From assembly GCA_019638595.1 (NCBI GenBank), contig JAHBTJ010000001.1, positions 430,366-494,365 of the forward strand: a stretch of 64,000 nucleotides of DNA, read 5' to 3'. The DNA comes from Chitinophagaceae bacterium (lineage in GTDB: Bacteria; Bacteroidota; Bacteroidia; Chitinophagales; Chitinophagaceae). This document shows, one piece after another, positions 25,826 through 34,512 of this stretch. Below the pieces are notes generated by a model that saw only the letters and a list, made by a program, of their open reading frames with translations, searched no databases and was not told the origin of the DNA. How positions within the stretch are numbered: the stretch's first letter is position 1; each line of letters begins with the position of its first letter. A program made the position numbers and the translations under genes.

Positions 25826-26158
25826 TTAGCAGGTTCTGTTAAACGACCGGATAAGCTTTTGCGCTTTAAGCTCATTATCTGCGCTTTCAAGCATGTCATG
25901 CAACTCATCCAGTTCTGATCCGGTAAGATACATCTGGAAAAATTCCGTTGCGGCAATATCCAGCATAATTGTTTTAATCGAAGAGCTTTTATTTGGATGT
26001 GTTTGCCGTACGTGCAGAATATATTGCAGGAAACTTGTCCATTGCAGCTCCGCGAGTTGGATAATACAGTTACCATGCACTATTTCCAAACCGTCGCAAT
26101 GAATACATTGGGCTACATACCCGTTTTTATTACCGGCAATTTTTACGAACTCACACAT
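25826..26158 (-). CDS. small cysteine-containing protein, conserved Bacteroidota type
   Basis: 110 residues, cytoplasmic, no signal peptide. It begins MCEFVKIAGNKNGYVAQCIH with an N-terminal Cys and a CxxC pair (QCIHCDGLEIVHGN), then a hydrophobic middle (QWTSFLQYILHVRQ) and an acidic helix (LTGSELDELHDMLESADNEL). The CxxC with nearby His suggests a small zinc or iron-sulfur site. It resembles a short family widespread in Bacteroidota (possibly DUF6686) but I cannot assign a role. It is convergent with the Xus-like locus and may be regulated with iron, which is only a guess. Confidence 0.6.
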   Translation of the reverse strand: MCEFVKIAGNKNGYVAQCIHCDGLEIVHGNCIIQLAELQWTSFLQYILHVRQTHPNKSSSIKTIMLDIAATEFFQMYLTGSELDELHDMLESADNELKAQKLIRSFNRTC

Positions 26159-26452
26159 AGTCCGGATATTTTAAAATAAATTAGAAAAAGGATCAACAGG
26201 TAATCCGGGTAAAATTATTAACTGCCGGTATACAGGTAATGCCGGATCGGGAAAACCATTGTCGTTATCGGTAAATAAAGGGAAGCAGCAATGCAATCCG
26301 TTTGTCGTTTTCGAAAAATCAATGCCCAATAGCTCTATTACTATCAATAAAAAACATGTACGCTCTCCGGAAATACAATTTTACAAAACAATATATCCGA
26401 AGCAGGAACCATATCTCAGTCTGACCATACTTTTCGGGGCAGCGAGATTGAA

Positions 26453-27388
26453 CTATGCATCTACTTTCTTTAGGCAGGCAACAGATTGTTTTATCCCTTC
26501 TTCATAAGACGTTGGCGTGAATTGAAAGGCTTTGTTGAATTTTTCACTATTGAAAAAATAATCCTGGTTGTTTTGATATTGCATTTCTACCAGCTCCTTT
26601 ATTTTTCTTGAAAACAATCCTACGGTTTTCATTAGAAAAGGAGACAGCACCAGGAATGAAGGCTTTCGATTTGCCGCCTTTGCTGCAATGTCAATCAACT
26701 GCCTGCCATTTAATTTTTCAGGCGATGTGGGTAAATGCCATACCTGGTTGTACGCGCTTTCAGTATTACCGAGTATAGCTGTTGCTTTTGCGGCATCGGG
26801 TGTGTAAGTAACACTGTGAATTTTAGTGGTATCAGATTGCCAGTTGGCGGTTTTGCCTTTTGCATAATTGTCTGTTACCAGTATGTTTAAAATACCATTT
26901 TTGGCACCAGGACCATAAAAATCAGCGCTGCGTGCAATAATGGCTTTCAATCCTTTGTCCGCTATTGCTTCATTGATCATTTGCACCAACTGTGCTCTTA
27001 CTTTTCCTTTTTTTGAGGGAGGATTGATTGGACTGCCTTCTGTCATGTTTGGAATGGCATTCTTATCGTACATATAAACATTATCGAAGAACACCAATTT
27101 GCAGTTATGTGCAATACAGGCATCAATGGTGCTTTGCATAATTACCGGCCACTGTTTTTGCCATACTCTTACATCATAGGTTAAACCTACGGTAAGATAA
27201 GCTATATCTGATCCTTTAATTGCCGCATTTACCTCATCTGCATCAAGCAGGTTGGCGGTAAATAATTCATCATTTCCGTTTACCTGTTGCGGGTTACGGG
27301 CAACCAGTCTTATCTTATCAGTATACCTTTTCAGCTCTTTTGCTAACAATTTGCCTATATCGCCGCCGGCTCCTAAAATAGTTTGCAT
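26453..27388 (-). CDS. NAD(P)-dependent epimerase/dehydratase family protein
   Basis: 311 residues with a Rossmann start MQTILGAGGDIGKLLAKELK (variant GxGGxxG), LVARNP after the second strand, and an acidic pocket AAIKGSDIAYLTVGLTYDVR. The active-site region lacks a clear YxxxK, so it is an atypical (NmrA/extended-like) SDR. The C-terminal half (NQVWHLPTSPEKLNGRQLID, FLVLSPFLMKTVGLFSRKIK) matches NAD-dependent epimerase proteins of Bacteroidota often annotated without substrate. Monocistronic. Substrate unknown. Confidence 0.75.
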   Translation of the reverse strand: MQTILGAGGDIGKLLAKELKRYTDKIRLVARNPQQVNGNDELFTANLLDADEVNAAIKGSDIAYLTVGLTYDVRVWQKQWPVIMQSTIDACIAHNCKLVFFDNVYMYDKNAIPNMTEGSPINPPSKKGKVRAQLVQMINEAIADKGLKAIIARSADFYGPGAKNGILNILVTDNYAKGKTANWQSDTTKIHSVTYTPDAAKATAILGNTESAYNQVWHLPTSPEKLNGRQLIDIAAKAANRKPSFLVLSPFLMKTVGLFSRKIKELVEMQYQNNQDYFFNSEKFNKAFQFTPTSYEEGIKQSVACLKKVDA

Positions 27389-27895
27389 GGCTGTTTGTTT
27401 TTCTGTAAAAGTAAATGCTGGCTATTAGGCGATAGGAAACGCCATGCCAACAGGATGTTTACTATAATAATCATCATAAATTCTTTTTACAGCTTATGTT
27501 GAATATCATTTAGTTGCTTTTTTGTCTTATTCAGAATAATTCCATTTCTGCCCGGCTTAAGTCCGTAAAATGACTTCTGGCTCAGGCATAACACCTCCTG
27601 TATCTAAAGCTGCATGCACATATGATATGCTATAACGGTCAACAGCCTTGCGTTCGGCAGTCCCGAATTTTCGGGATGAAAAACGTCCAACCCGGTACTG
27701 TTGCCAGTGTAAGATACAAAAGTTGGAAATATATTTCCCGCCCGTACCGTTTGGTACGGGCGGGCGGTATTGCTCATTAGCGTTCGACCAGCCCGATATG
27801 CCGCTGACAGTAGCACTAAGATGAGGATTTATTCGTCGCCCCCTGCTGACGCAAAACTGACTGTTGGAGATAGGCTATTTGTTAATCACCTGCTT
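27389..27895. other. intergenic accessory region with strong hairpin and cassette-like edges
   Basis: 507 bases with no convincing gene. It holds a 12-bp perfect hairpin (CCCGCCCGTACC at 27737-27748, complement at 27753-27764, loop GTTT) and a stretch ATTTATTCGTCGCCCC...CTGTTGG (27828-27867) that resembles ATATATTCATCGCCCC...CTGTTAGCGG at 28559-28601 on the far side of the next small gene. This looks like boundary sequence of inserted gene units rather than ordinary spacer. Confidence 0.45.
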
Positions 27896-28366
27896 TCAGT
27901 CCTTTATTATATGTTTCCATGAACCACCTAACAGCAACTTGGGTTTCTTCACAAAATCTCTTCCGTATCTTATTAGTTTAATGGTGTCTTTCTGGTCTAT
28001 GATGAAGATTTGCCCGAATGTCGGTAGTGAGGAAAAAGAACGCCCCTCAACAGTCGCAGAATAGTTGGGTTTGAGAACAAACGAATATGTCCTTTCAACT
28101 GTGTCTTTTGAAAGCATAGGAACAATAAATGGGTTTAAATAACTATCCTTATCGCTCAAATCAAACGTTTTTACAGAGTCACGCAAACAAAAATTATTTT
28201 GTGCGCCACCACTGTCACCCGGAAATTTAAAGTTAGCTGGATAAATCACTTTAATTGTCTTTTCTGTGGAGGTCTTGTTCTGAATTGCTACTCCGATGCT
28301 GGGGTCACATGAGTATAGAGAAAAGATAAAAAATAAAAGAAATCCCCATAAAATTTTATTTGTCAT
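27896..28366 (-). CDS. small lipoprotein of unknown function
   Basis: 156 residues from the ATG at 28366, chosen because it opens with a lipoprotein signal (MTNKILWGFLLFFIFSLYSC, lipobox LYSC); a longer reading would add 11 residues before it. The mature part has beta-rich segments (VAIQNKTSTEKTIKVIYPAN, TYSFVLKPNYSATVEGRSFS, QIFIIDQKDTIKLIRYGRDF) and no motif I recognise. Base composition is AT-richer than the flanking core genes and the gene is bounded by similar non-coding edges, suggesting a horizontally acquired unit. Confidence 0.65.
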   Translation of the reverse strand: MTNKILWGFLLFFIFSLYSCDPSIGVAIQNKTSTEKTIKVIYPANFKFPGDSGGAQNNFCLRDSVKTFDLSDKDSYLNPFIVPMLSKDTVERTYSFVLKPNYSATVEGRSFSSLPTFGQIFIIDQKDTIKLIRYGRDFVKKPKLLLGGSWKHIIKD

Positions 28367-28399
28367 ATAAGTAGAGTGTCTGTTGAGGCTTACTGCCAA

Positions 28400-28631
28400 C
28401 GGTGTGGATTAGCAATATGTCGGTATTCCGTGATTAGCCTGCCCGTAACTGATGCTAAATTTATAAATAAAATTCATTGTTTATTCTGCTGCCCGGCGTT
28501 ATTCGTGGGCGGGAACTGAAGCCGAATAGCGAACAATCTCGATTGCTATCGGGAGAGCATATATTCATCGCCCCGCCATATTGCCAATGCACTGTTAGCG
28601 GTTTGTGCCTTACGTTGTTAGTTTGAAGTAT
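28400..28631. other. non-coding edge sequence between two accessory units
   Basis: No gene. It contains TGCCCGGCGTTATTCGTGGG, GATTGCTATCGGGAG, ATTCATCGCCCCGCCATATTG and CACTGTTAGCGG, words resembling those after the lipoprotein gene. The CTGTTAGCGG stretch recalls recombination-site cores (GTTRRRY) but no paired site could be confirmed. Confidence 0.35.
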
Positions 28632-29195
28632 TTACAATAGCGCATGCAAATAATTTGCTGTGCCTTTAAGCCCTGCATTTCTTAATAGATTTAGCACTTC
28701 AAATTCATCCTGTTTGGGGTTTTTTTTATTCAAAACCATTTCCCTGAAAGCAGCGACAGCTTGTTCTTGATTGAGGTCTATAATATCAGTTAGAAAGTCA
28801 TCAGCGGTTTTTGCACGTAGACTAAAAGATTGCAAATACTCTTCCGGAAAGTCTTTAATATTGTTTGTTACTATAAGATTAGCATTTGTCTTTATTGCCG
28901 CAGCTAAGACATGGCGGTCGTTTTTATCTGGCAATTCCAAATGGTCTATTAAGCCTTTATAATTTTGAACTAAAGCGTCTGGGAAAGCTGAATTTGCTTT
29001 TGATATTCTTTTATTTGCCTCTTCCTCTGAAACTTCTTTTTCCATCATTACTCTTTTCCACTCATCAAATATATGTTCGCTCCATTTTGGAGTATAAAGG
29101 TCATAATATGCAAACCAAAATAAAATATCTCTGATAATTACAGGATAGACAACATTTGTATCTAAGACAGCTGTAAAGCGAACACTATGAATCAT
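28632..29195 (-). CDS. PIN-domain putative ribonuclease toxin (VapC-like)
   Basis: 187 residues. PIN features: N-terminal strand and first acid in TAVLDTNVVYPVIIRD, a middle acid in PKWSEHIFDEWKRVMM, and the pair in LPDKNDRHVLAAAIKTNANL followed by IVTNNIKDFPEEYL, the normal Mg2+ site of VapC-type ribonucleases. A 60-residue C-terminal helical extension (TDIIDLNQEQAVAAFREMVL) makes it longer than classical VapC (about 130). It overlaps the HTH partner by 11 bases in the same operon, the standard toxin-second layout. RNA target unknown. AT-rich relative to surrounding core genes. Confidence 0.82.
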   Translation of the reverse strand: MIHSVRFTAVLDTNVVYPVIIRDILFWFAYYDLYTPKWSEHIFDEWKRVMMEKEVSEEEANKRISKANSAFPDALVQNYKGLIDHLELPDKNDRHVLAAAIKTNANLIVTNNIKDFPEEYLQSFSLRAKTADDFLTDIIDLNQEQAVAAFREMVLNKKNPKQDEFEVLNLLRNAGLKGTANYLHALL

Positions 29196-29640
29196 ACAAA
29201 CCAGCTTCTTCGTCTAAATTCATTATATCAATAATGTTTTGTTTCTGTTGCTCTTTCATTTGTTTTCTATACCCCATAATATCATCAAATTTTATTCTTC
29301 TATGCTTTCCAACTTTAGTAAATGCAATCTTTCCATCTTCAAGTAGCTTTACCAAATGAGGTCTTGAACATCCAAGGATTTCAGCCGCAGCTTGAGTAGT
29401 TACTTCAGTAGCAATAGGCACAAGAGAAATTAATTTACCTTGCCCCATAGCTTTTAAAATATCCCCTAAAAGCTTTAAGGCACTCAAGGGAATTTTGATT
29501 TTTTCGCTTGTTTCTTCAATTTCAATTTCAGGTTGCTCAGAACTAAGTTGCTCTATCACTGAAGTTAAAGCGTCGTAAGATTCGCTTGCAATCTTTTGGT
29601 CAAGCTTCGAAGGTTTTCTTATTTGCTCTAATACTTTCAT
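29185..29640 (-). CDS. excisionase-type HTH antitoxin partner of the PIN protein
   Basis: 151 residues. The N-terminal 70 residues are polar/acidic (KIASESYDALTSVIEQLSSE, PEIEIEETSEKIKIPLSALK), and the C-terminal part is a MerR/Xis-like winged helix: VTTQAAAEILGCSRPHLVKL, LLEDGKIAFTKVGKHRRIKF, then DDIMGYRKQM. Such a DNA-binding protein directly before a PIN gene is a known type II toxin-antitoxin arrangement in Bacteroidota, in which the HTH protein should also repress the operon. The tandem nine-base repeat at 29672-29689 is a candidate operator. Confidence 0.8.
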   Translation of the reverse strand: MKVLEQIRKPSKLDQKIASESYDALTSVIEQLSSEQPEIEIEETSEKIKIPLSALKLLGDILKAMGQGKLISLVPIATEVTTQAAAEILGCSRPHLVKLLEDGKIAFTKVGKHRRIKFDDIMGYRKQMKEQQKQNIIDIMNLDEEAGLYDS

Positions 29641-29671
29641 GATTATAAATTTTTGAGTTCTGTCGTAAATT

Positions 29672-29689
29672 AAACGAAATAAACGAAAT
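29672..29689. promoter_or_regulatory. tandem AAACGAAAT repeat, candidate antitoxin operator
   Basis: Two exact head-to-tail copies of AAACGAAAT, 32 bases upstream of the antitoxin ATG, in an AT-rich promoter. Suited to binding of a winged-helix dimer, unproven. Confidence 0.4.
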
Positions 29690-29821
29690 AATCAAAATAA
29701 AAGAAAATAGAGTTATGTATTTTAATAATTTATCAAGCGAATAGAAAATATCAGTATTGATTATCAGAGTGTTAGCATAAGATCAAGGTTTGGGAATACA
29801 ACAGCAGTTTTCAATAATTTC

Positions 29822-30037
29822 TCAATTCAGTAAACTCTGTTCAATGGCATAACCACTAATGCCGGTATATTTGAAAATCACTGCTACATTACCATTTTTA
29901 AAGATTGCTTTTACAGGCAATGGGCATGAGGGAATGATCTCCTTTTTATAAGCATCATACAATGCCCATCTTGCTAATCTTTCACCCACCTCTTTTTTGT
30001 TCAAAGGATGTGCTTTAGTGCTGACATTAAAACCAAC
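29822..30037 (-). pseudogene. 3' remnant of a sialate O-acetylesterase gene
   Basis: The frame ending at 29822 reads VGFNVSTKAHPLNKKEVGER then LARWALYDAYKKEIIPSCPL, matching the C-terminus of sialate O-acetylesterases (HPxNKxxVGxRLAxWAL with the catalytic-triad His of the SGNH-type domain). The next segment VKAIFKNGNVAVIFKYTGIS also fits. Upstream of about 30037 the similarity stops and palindromic repeat sequence begins, so at least 400 residues of the normal protein, with the catalytic Ser, are missing. No ATG starts the frame. It lies at the end of the sialic acid cluster, where an intact NanS would belong. Confidence 0.7.
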
Positions 30038-30053
30038 ACACTTTCGCCGCCAC

Positions 30054-30202
30054 TGCGATCCCGCCCGCAGGTTCTATTGAATTAAAGGCGTATTGCGGCG
30101 GGAGAAGCAGCCCTCGCAGTTGGAAAAATATGAGACGCACGAGGATTGCTTCTCCCGCCAAAGCTTTGCTTCAACTCAAATGTTGATGCGGGCGGGATCG
30201 CA
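30054..30202. repeat. nested palindromic intergenic repeat
   Basis: A perfect 16-bp inverted pair (TGCGATCCCGCCCGCA at 30054-30069, complement at 30187-30202) encloses a perfect 13-bp inverted pair (GGCGGGAGAAGCA at 30097-30109, complement at 30147-30159). The 469-bp gap 30005-30473 holds no gene; the rest of it is repeat-like GC-rich sequence and the short remnant of the esterase. Confidence 0.75.
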
Positions 30203-30473
30203 AGGACGGCGAGGGGTTGATGAAACATATGCTTTGCTTCTGACTGTCTGAGCTTTGCCATTCGCTTTAATTCAACGTGAGTTTTGGGTCTTAAGCGAGT
30301 ATAAAAAAGTATTATTTCACGCAGTGTACGCAACGGTGCGAAGCCCGCAAAGAAATAGTTCGTTGTGAACGTTGCTTCTCCGCGAACGCCGCGAGAAATT
30401 ATGGATGAAATATTGGGAAGAAGGCATACAACTTACCGGCTATCATTTTTGAACACTCAAAACTCGCGTTAAT

Positions 30474-31655
30474 TTATTCTGAAAAAGCTTCCAGCAATCT
30501 ATAACAATACCATTCCTGCCGCGGCAAATGGAACGGGCCCTTGAATAAATTTCCTTTCGCGGTTTGCGCAATGCTGCCATTGCGGTGAAGATATCCAAAC
30601 CATTCGCCGTGCACCGCATCGGCAAAATGACTATAAGCATAATCATGCACCAGCTTATGCCATTGCGCATATTTCTCATTGCCGGTAAGCTGGTAGGCAA
30701 GTAATGTAGCGATGATGGTTTCATTGTGCGGCCACCAGAATTTCATATCCTGCCAGTATTCCTGCACAGGCTTGTTATATACATCGCGGAAATACAATAT
30801 GCCGCCATGCGCCGCATCCCAGCCACGTTCCCACATATAATCGAGCATGCGGCAGCCGAGGTTAATGAGATGAGGATCATTATTGCGGTATTTTGCTTCG
30901 TGTAAAATAAACCACGCGCCCTCAATAGCATGACCCGGATTCAACGTTCTGCCGTCTATATGATCAATGATCTTTCCATCCGGCGATACCTGCTCCATTA
31001 CACAGCGTATATCATCTTTTACAAAGTCACGCTCAATTTCATCGATCCATTTCGCGATAAATGCATCGCAACGTTCATCGCCAATCGTTTCTCTTAATTG
31101 CTGTGCGGTGTTCATCAAAATCATAGGCACACCTATGCCTTTTGAAGGACGTGTACCGGTAAACTTTGATGGCAAAGTCTTTTCCCCATTTGCATAAGCA
31201 AGGCAATCGCTGAAAACGCGTCTTGCATTTTGCGCTGCTGCTTCATCGCCACTGGCTTTTGCATAGGCAGCCGCGGCAATCACATAAAAAGTTTCGGAGA
31301 AAAAATACCGCCGTTTGCGGACAGGTTTGCCATCGCGGGTTACATGAAAAAACATTTGCCCGTCTATATCAAAACAATGACTGTTGAGAAAATCATAACC
31401 TGATCCTGCCGCGGATAGCCATTCCGTTTTTTGTTCGATGGTGTTATATAATGTTGATAACAACCAGGTGGCCCTGCCCTGGATCCAAACCGCTTTATCA
31501 TCATCTATCAATGATCCGTCTGCATCACGCATTAATAAAAAACCTCCATATGTTTCATCCACAGAACGCGGAAACCAGAATGGTACAGTGTTATTTAAAA
31601 GCCTGTCTTTATAAAAAATTTTTAATGCCCCGAGATCCTTTGCAGTATATGCCAT
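30474..31655 (-). CDS. nanE: N-acylglucosamine 2-epimerase (ManNAc to GlcNAc)
   Basis: 393-residue AGE-type (alpha6/alpha6 barrel) epimerase that interconverts N-acetylmannosamine and N-acetylglucosamine. Visible family features: PFWFPRSVDETYGGFLLMRD near the start, VWIQGRATWLLSTLYNTIEQ, the His-containing NPGHAIEGAWFILHEA, WWPHNETIIATLLAYQLTGN and the final HGEWFGYLHRNG. Length is normal (about 390-400). This is the eukaryote-like epimerase that replaces the phospho-epimerase NanE of E. coli in Bacteroides nan loci (B. fragilis NanE). It is eight bases from the sialidase gene and last of the intact operon genes. Confidence 0.9.
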   Translation of the reverse strand: MAYTAKDLGALKIFYKDRLLNNTVPFWFPRSVDETYGGFLLMRDADGSLIDDDKAVWIQGRATWLLSTLYNTIEQKTEWLSAAGSGYDFLNSHCFDIDGQMFFHVTRDGKPVRKRRYFFSETFYVIAAAAYAKASGDEAAAQNARRVFSDCLAYANGEKTLPSKFTGTRPSKGIGVPMILMNTAQQLRETIGDERCDAFIAKWIDEIERDFVKDDIRCVMEQVSPDGKIIDHIDGRTLNPGHAIEGAWFILHEAKYRNNDPHLINLGCRMLDYMWERGWDAAHGGILYFRDVYNKPVQEYWQDMKFWWPHNETIIATLLAYQLTGNEKYAQWHKLVHDYAYSHFADAVHGEWFGYLHRNGSIAQTAKGNLFKGPFHLPRQEWYCYRLLEAFSE

Positions 31656-31663
31656 TGCTGAAT

Positions 31664-33229
31664 CTATTTAATAATTTCAGTTACGGGTATACGTACGAAA
31701 TACATGTCGCCCCTTCCTTCATACAGCATACCAATGGTGTTGTCATCAATTTTTACCAGTGTGGAATAGCCGTAACATTCATTTTCATCCACCAGTGTTT
31801 CATTGGCAGGAAGCCAGTTTTCACCCAAATCCAAGCTTGCTTTTATCGTCATATTATATCTTTCCAGCACGGTATTGGGATTGCTGAAAAATAATACCTC
31901 TTTCAGTTTCCCTTTTACATCTACGTTTGCTTTAATAAAGCTGCCCATGCAAACAGGGTCTGCCAATGCGCTGCGGGAGGTAGCATGTTCTTTCCATGTT
32001 TTGCCCATATCAGTGGTGGTAGCAACGCTTCGGAATTTACCCCGGTTATCACGCATATTCAGCATCAACATGCCCGGCGTTGTTTCTACCACCTGCGCTT
32101 CGGTAGTATTGGATTTAGCGCCGGTACCGCTTTTCCATGTTTCGCCATGATCTTCACTGTATATAATTGCCGAGTGCGGAATGCCCGGTTTTTTTTGTTC
32201 ATCCCAGTATTGAGAAGGAAAAACAAGCGTGCCATTCTGCATGGCTATACCGCTGCCCGGCCCCTGGAAATACAAATGCCATACCGGGTTTTTTACCTGC
32301 GTTGTAATATTTATGGGTGCAGACCAGGTAAGGCCGTCATCATCGCTGCTCACCAGCACAAACTGTCCGGTTGTATCGGGCGAGAGGCCCGGTTCAGAAC
32401 CTGCGATGGAACGGTTGCCTTTGCTCCATAATGCAGCTACCCATGTTTTCTTTGTTACAGGGTCAAATAAAACAGCAGGATCCCCGATGCCGTTATTTTC
32501 ATGCGGTTCGCCCATGTCCATGATTATTTTCATCGGCTCCCAGCTTTTACCGCCGTCTGTACTGCGGCTTAAGCCTACATCAATATTTTCAGGAAGATCT
32601 TTTGAGTTATTGTAACGGATATCATATACGGCCAGCAGTGTTCCTTTGTCTGTAGCAACAATACCGGGTATGCGATAAGTGTTCACCTTATCATCACCTT
32701 TTTTACGGATGGCTATACCGATATGTTTTTTAAAAGAGGAAATTTCTTTTGCGATAGTATATTGCTTTTTATCAGTTGATACGCGTGTTACCTGCACATC
32801 TATAATATCATCCATATTGGCAGAGGGTTTTGCGGTTGCGCTTATCCATAGCCGGTGCTTACCCGCAGGCAGGGTTATTTCAAAAGGGATCTCGCCGGAT
32901 GTTGAAGATGGTACAACAGAAGCGAAACGACGGGTGGTATTAAAATCCTGTAAAGGCCCTGTAGCGTATACTTCCATTTTTTCAAAAGCATTCAACGCCG
33001 CTTTGTTCAGCGTGTAGAATATTTTTTGGAGAGATACGCCTTTGCTGCCGGTTGGTACGGTGATGTCTAATTTTGTGAGGGCGCTTGCTTTTACCCCGAT
33101 CAGTACCGGCGCTTTTACGGTTGAGGCCGTAATGCTGAACTCAGTATTTTGTGCAAGTGCCAGCGAAGATGCGAGACAAATACATATAACAGCAAAGCCT
33201 GACCGGAATAACATTGATTTTCTTTTCAT
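31664..33229 (-). CDS. nanH: exo-alpha-sialidase (GH33)
   Basis: 521 residues with signal peptide (FAVICICLASSLALAQ). A 130-residue N-terminal beta domain (carbohydrate-binding type) precedes the six-bladed GH33 propeller. The arginine motif is YRIPGIVATDKGTLLAVYD (RIP box), and five Asp boxes S/TxDxGxxW are visible: STDGGKSW, SSDDDGLTW, SEDHGETW, TTDMGKTW and SLDLGENW. The end carries ENECYGYSTLVKI with the nucleophile Tyr region. It releases terminal sialic acid from glycans in the periplasm or on the cell surface. Located between the transporter and epimerase genes of the nan operon. Confidence 0.93.
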   Translation of the reverse strand: MKRKSMLFRSGFAVICICLASSLALAQNTEFSITASTVKAPVLIGVKASALTKLDITVPTGSKGVSLQKIFYTLNKAALNAFEKMEVYATGPLQDFNTTRRFASVVPSSTSGEIPFEITLPAGKHRLWISATAKPSANMDDIIDVQVTRVSTDKKQYTIAKEISSFKKHIGIAIRKKGDDKVNTYRIPGIVATDKGTLLAVYDIRYNNSKDLPENIDVGLSRSTDGGKSWEPMKIIMDMGEPHENNGIGDPAVLFDPVTKKTWVAALWSKGNRSIAGSEPGLSPDTTGQFVLVSSDDDGLTWSAPINITTQVKNPVWHLYFQGPGSGIAMQNGTLVFPSQYWDEQKKPGIPHSAIIYSEDHGETWKSGTGAKSNTTEAQVVETTPGMLMLNMRDNRGKFRSVATTTDMGKTWKEHATSRSALADPVCMGSFIKANVDVKGKLKEVLFFSNPNTVLERYNMTIKASLDLGENWLPANETLVDENECYGYSTLVKIDDNTIGMLYEGRGDMYFVRIPVTEIIK

Positions 33230-33276
33230 TATTAAATTTTTTAAATACTGTCCGACAATAATCGTTTTTAAATACG

Positions 33277-34512
33277 TTAAGGTTTTGCCGCATCCGCTTT
33301 TGGGCGAAGCATGCTCAATTGTATGATCAGCGCCACAAGCACCACAAAGGAGAGCATGGCGAAATCTTTTCCGAGGTTTCCCTGGTCAGTGGATTTTCCC
33401 AACAGGTCTGTTATAAAAGCGCCCGCAAATACACCCGTCATATTCATCAGCCCGTAAGCGGTTGCCCGGTATTGCGGCTGCACAAACTGGCATACCAGGG
33501 GCATGTTGTTCGCATCAAACATACCAAAGCCGAACCCAAAGCAAAGCGCCGAGCCTATTACACTGAACGTGGAATTGCCAAAGCCGATGAGCAGTAATGC
33601 GGGAATGGTAAGCGCAATGCCGATAGCGCTTGTAAATACCCTGCCGCGTATGTTTTTCTGCACCCACCTGTCGGATAATATACCCCCGAAGATCACACCG
33701 AGAAAGGATGATGCGGCAATAGTGATGGTAGACATTGGCCCTGCTGCAGACATATCTATTTTCAGGTTCTCCGAGAAAAGGGTAGGCAGCCAGTTCTTCA
33801 CGCCCCAGCCCGGCAGGCTGGGTATAGCGAAATACAGGAGTATTACCCAGAATGAAATATTAGACAACAATACCGCCAATCCTTTGAATAATGAAGGTTT
33901 AGCGGTTACTTGTTTCAGGGTATCACTGCCAGGGAATACAGGGCGTTTATACTCTTTTAAGAAGAAGATCAGTATAACGGCATATACAATACCGATCAGT
34001 CCGAATGAATGAAAGGTTTCCTGCCAGGAATATTTACCGGCAATGGTTGCGCCGAATCCCCCCAATGCCTGCCCCATATACAGGCCGGTCATATGTATAC
34101 CTATTGCCAGCGATCTTGTTTTGTCGCTGTGATAATCCGCTATCAAAGAAAGCCCGGCCGGAATATACAATGCTTCACTAACGCCCATCACTGCCCGAAG
34201 CCAGTAGAGCTGCTGAAAGCTGGTTGCGTACCCCATCATAAATGTTACGGCAGACCATACGAACAGGCTCACAACGATCAGCCATTTGCGGTTCATCCTG
34301 TCTGCAATTATGCCGGATACAGGGCTCATCAACCCGTATATCCATAAAAATACTGCCATCAGGTACCCGAAATTGGTAGCGGATTGCAGCTCGGCAATAT
34401 CTGCCTGCATGGATGGCTTCATGGTTGACAACATCTGCCGGTCCATATAGTTCAGCAATGCTACTACCCATAGCAAACCAACCACTATCCACGGGTATCT
34501 TTTTGTATTCAT
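33277..34512 (-). CDS. nanT: MFS transporter, ACS family, probable sialic acid permease
   Basis: 411 residues, twelve TM segments in the major facilitator layout of the anion:cation symporter group (ExuT/GudP-like): WIVVGLLWVVALLNYMDRQM in TM1, the GxxxDRxxR loop as GIIADRMNRKWLIVVSL, ALYIPAGLSLIADYHSDKTR after TM4, and GGILSDRWVQKNIRGRV in the second half. In this position, between the mutarotase and sialidase genes, it is best read as the inner-membrane importer of N-acetylneuraminate (NanT role); sequence alone would also allow hexuronates. Its start overlaps the NanM stop by one base. Confidence 0.85.
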   Translation of the reverse strand: MNTKRYPWIVVGLLWVVALLNYMDRQMLSTMKPSMQADIAELQSATNFGYLMAVFLWIYGLMSPVSGIIADRMNRKWLIVVSLFVWSAVTFMMGYATSFQQLYWLRAVMGVSEALYIPAGLSLIADYHSDKTRSLAIGIHMTGLYMGQALGGFGATIAGKYSWQETFHSFGLIGIVYAVILIFFLKEYKRPVFPGSDTLKQVTAKPSLFKGLAVLLSNISFWVILLYFAIPSLPGWGVKNWLPTLFSENLKIDMSAAGPMSTITIAASSFLGVIFGGILSDRWVQKNIRGRVFTSAIGIALTIPALLLIGFGNSTFSVIGSALCFGFGFGMFDANNMPLVCQFVQPQYRATAYGLMNMTGVFAGAFITDLLGKSTDQGNLGKDFAMLSFVVLVALIIQLSMLRPKADAAKP

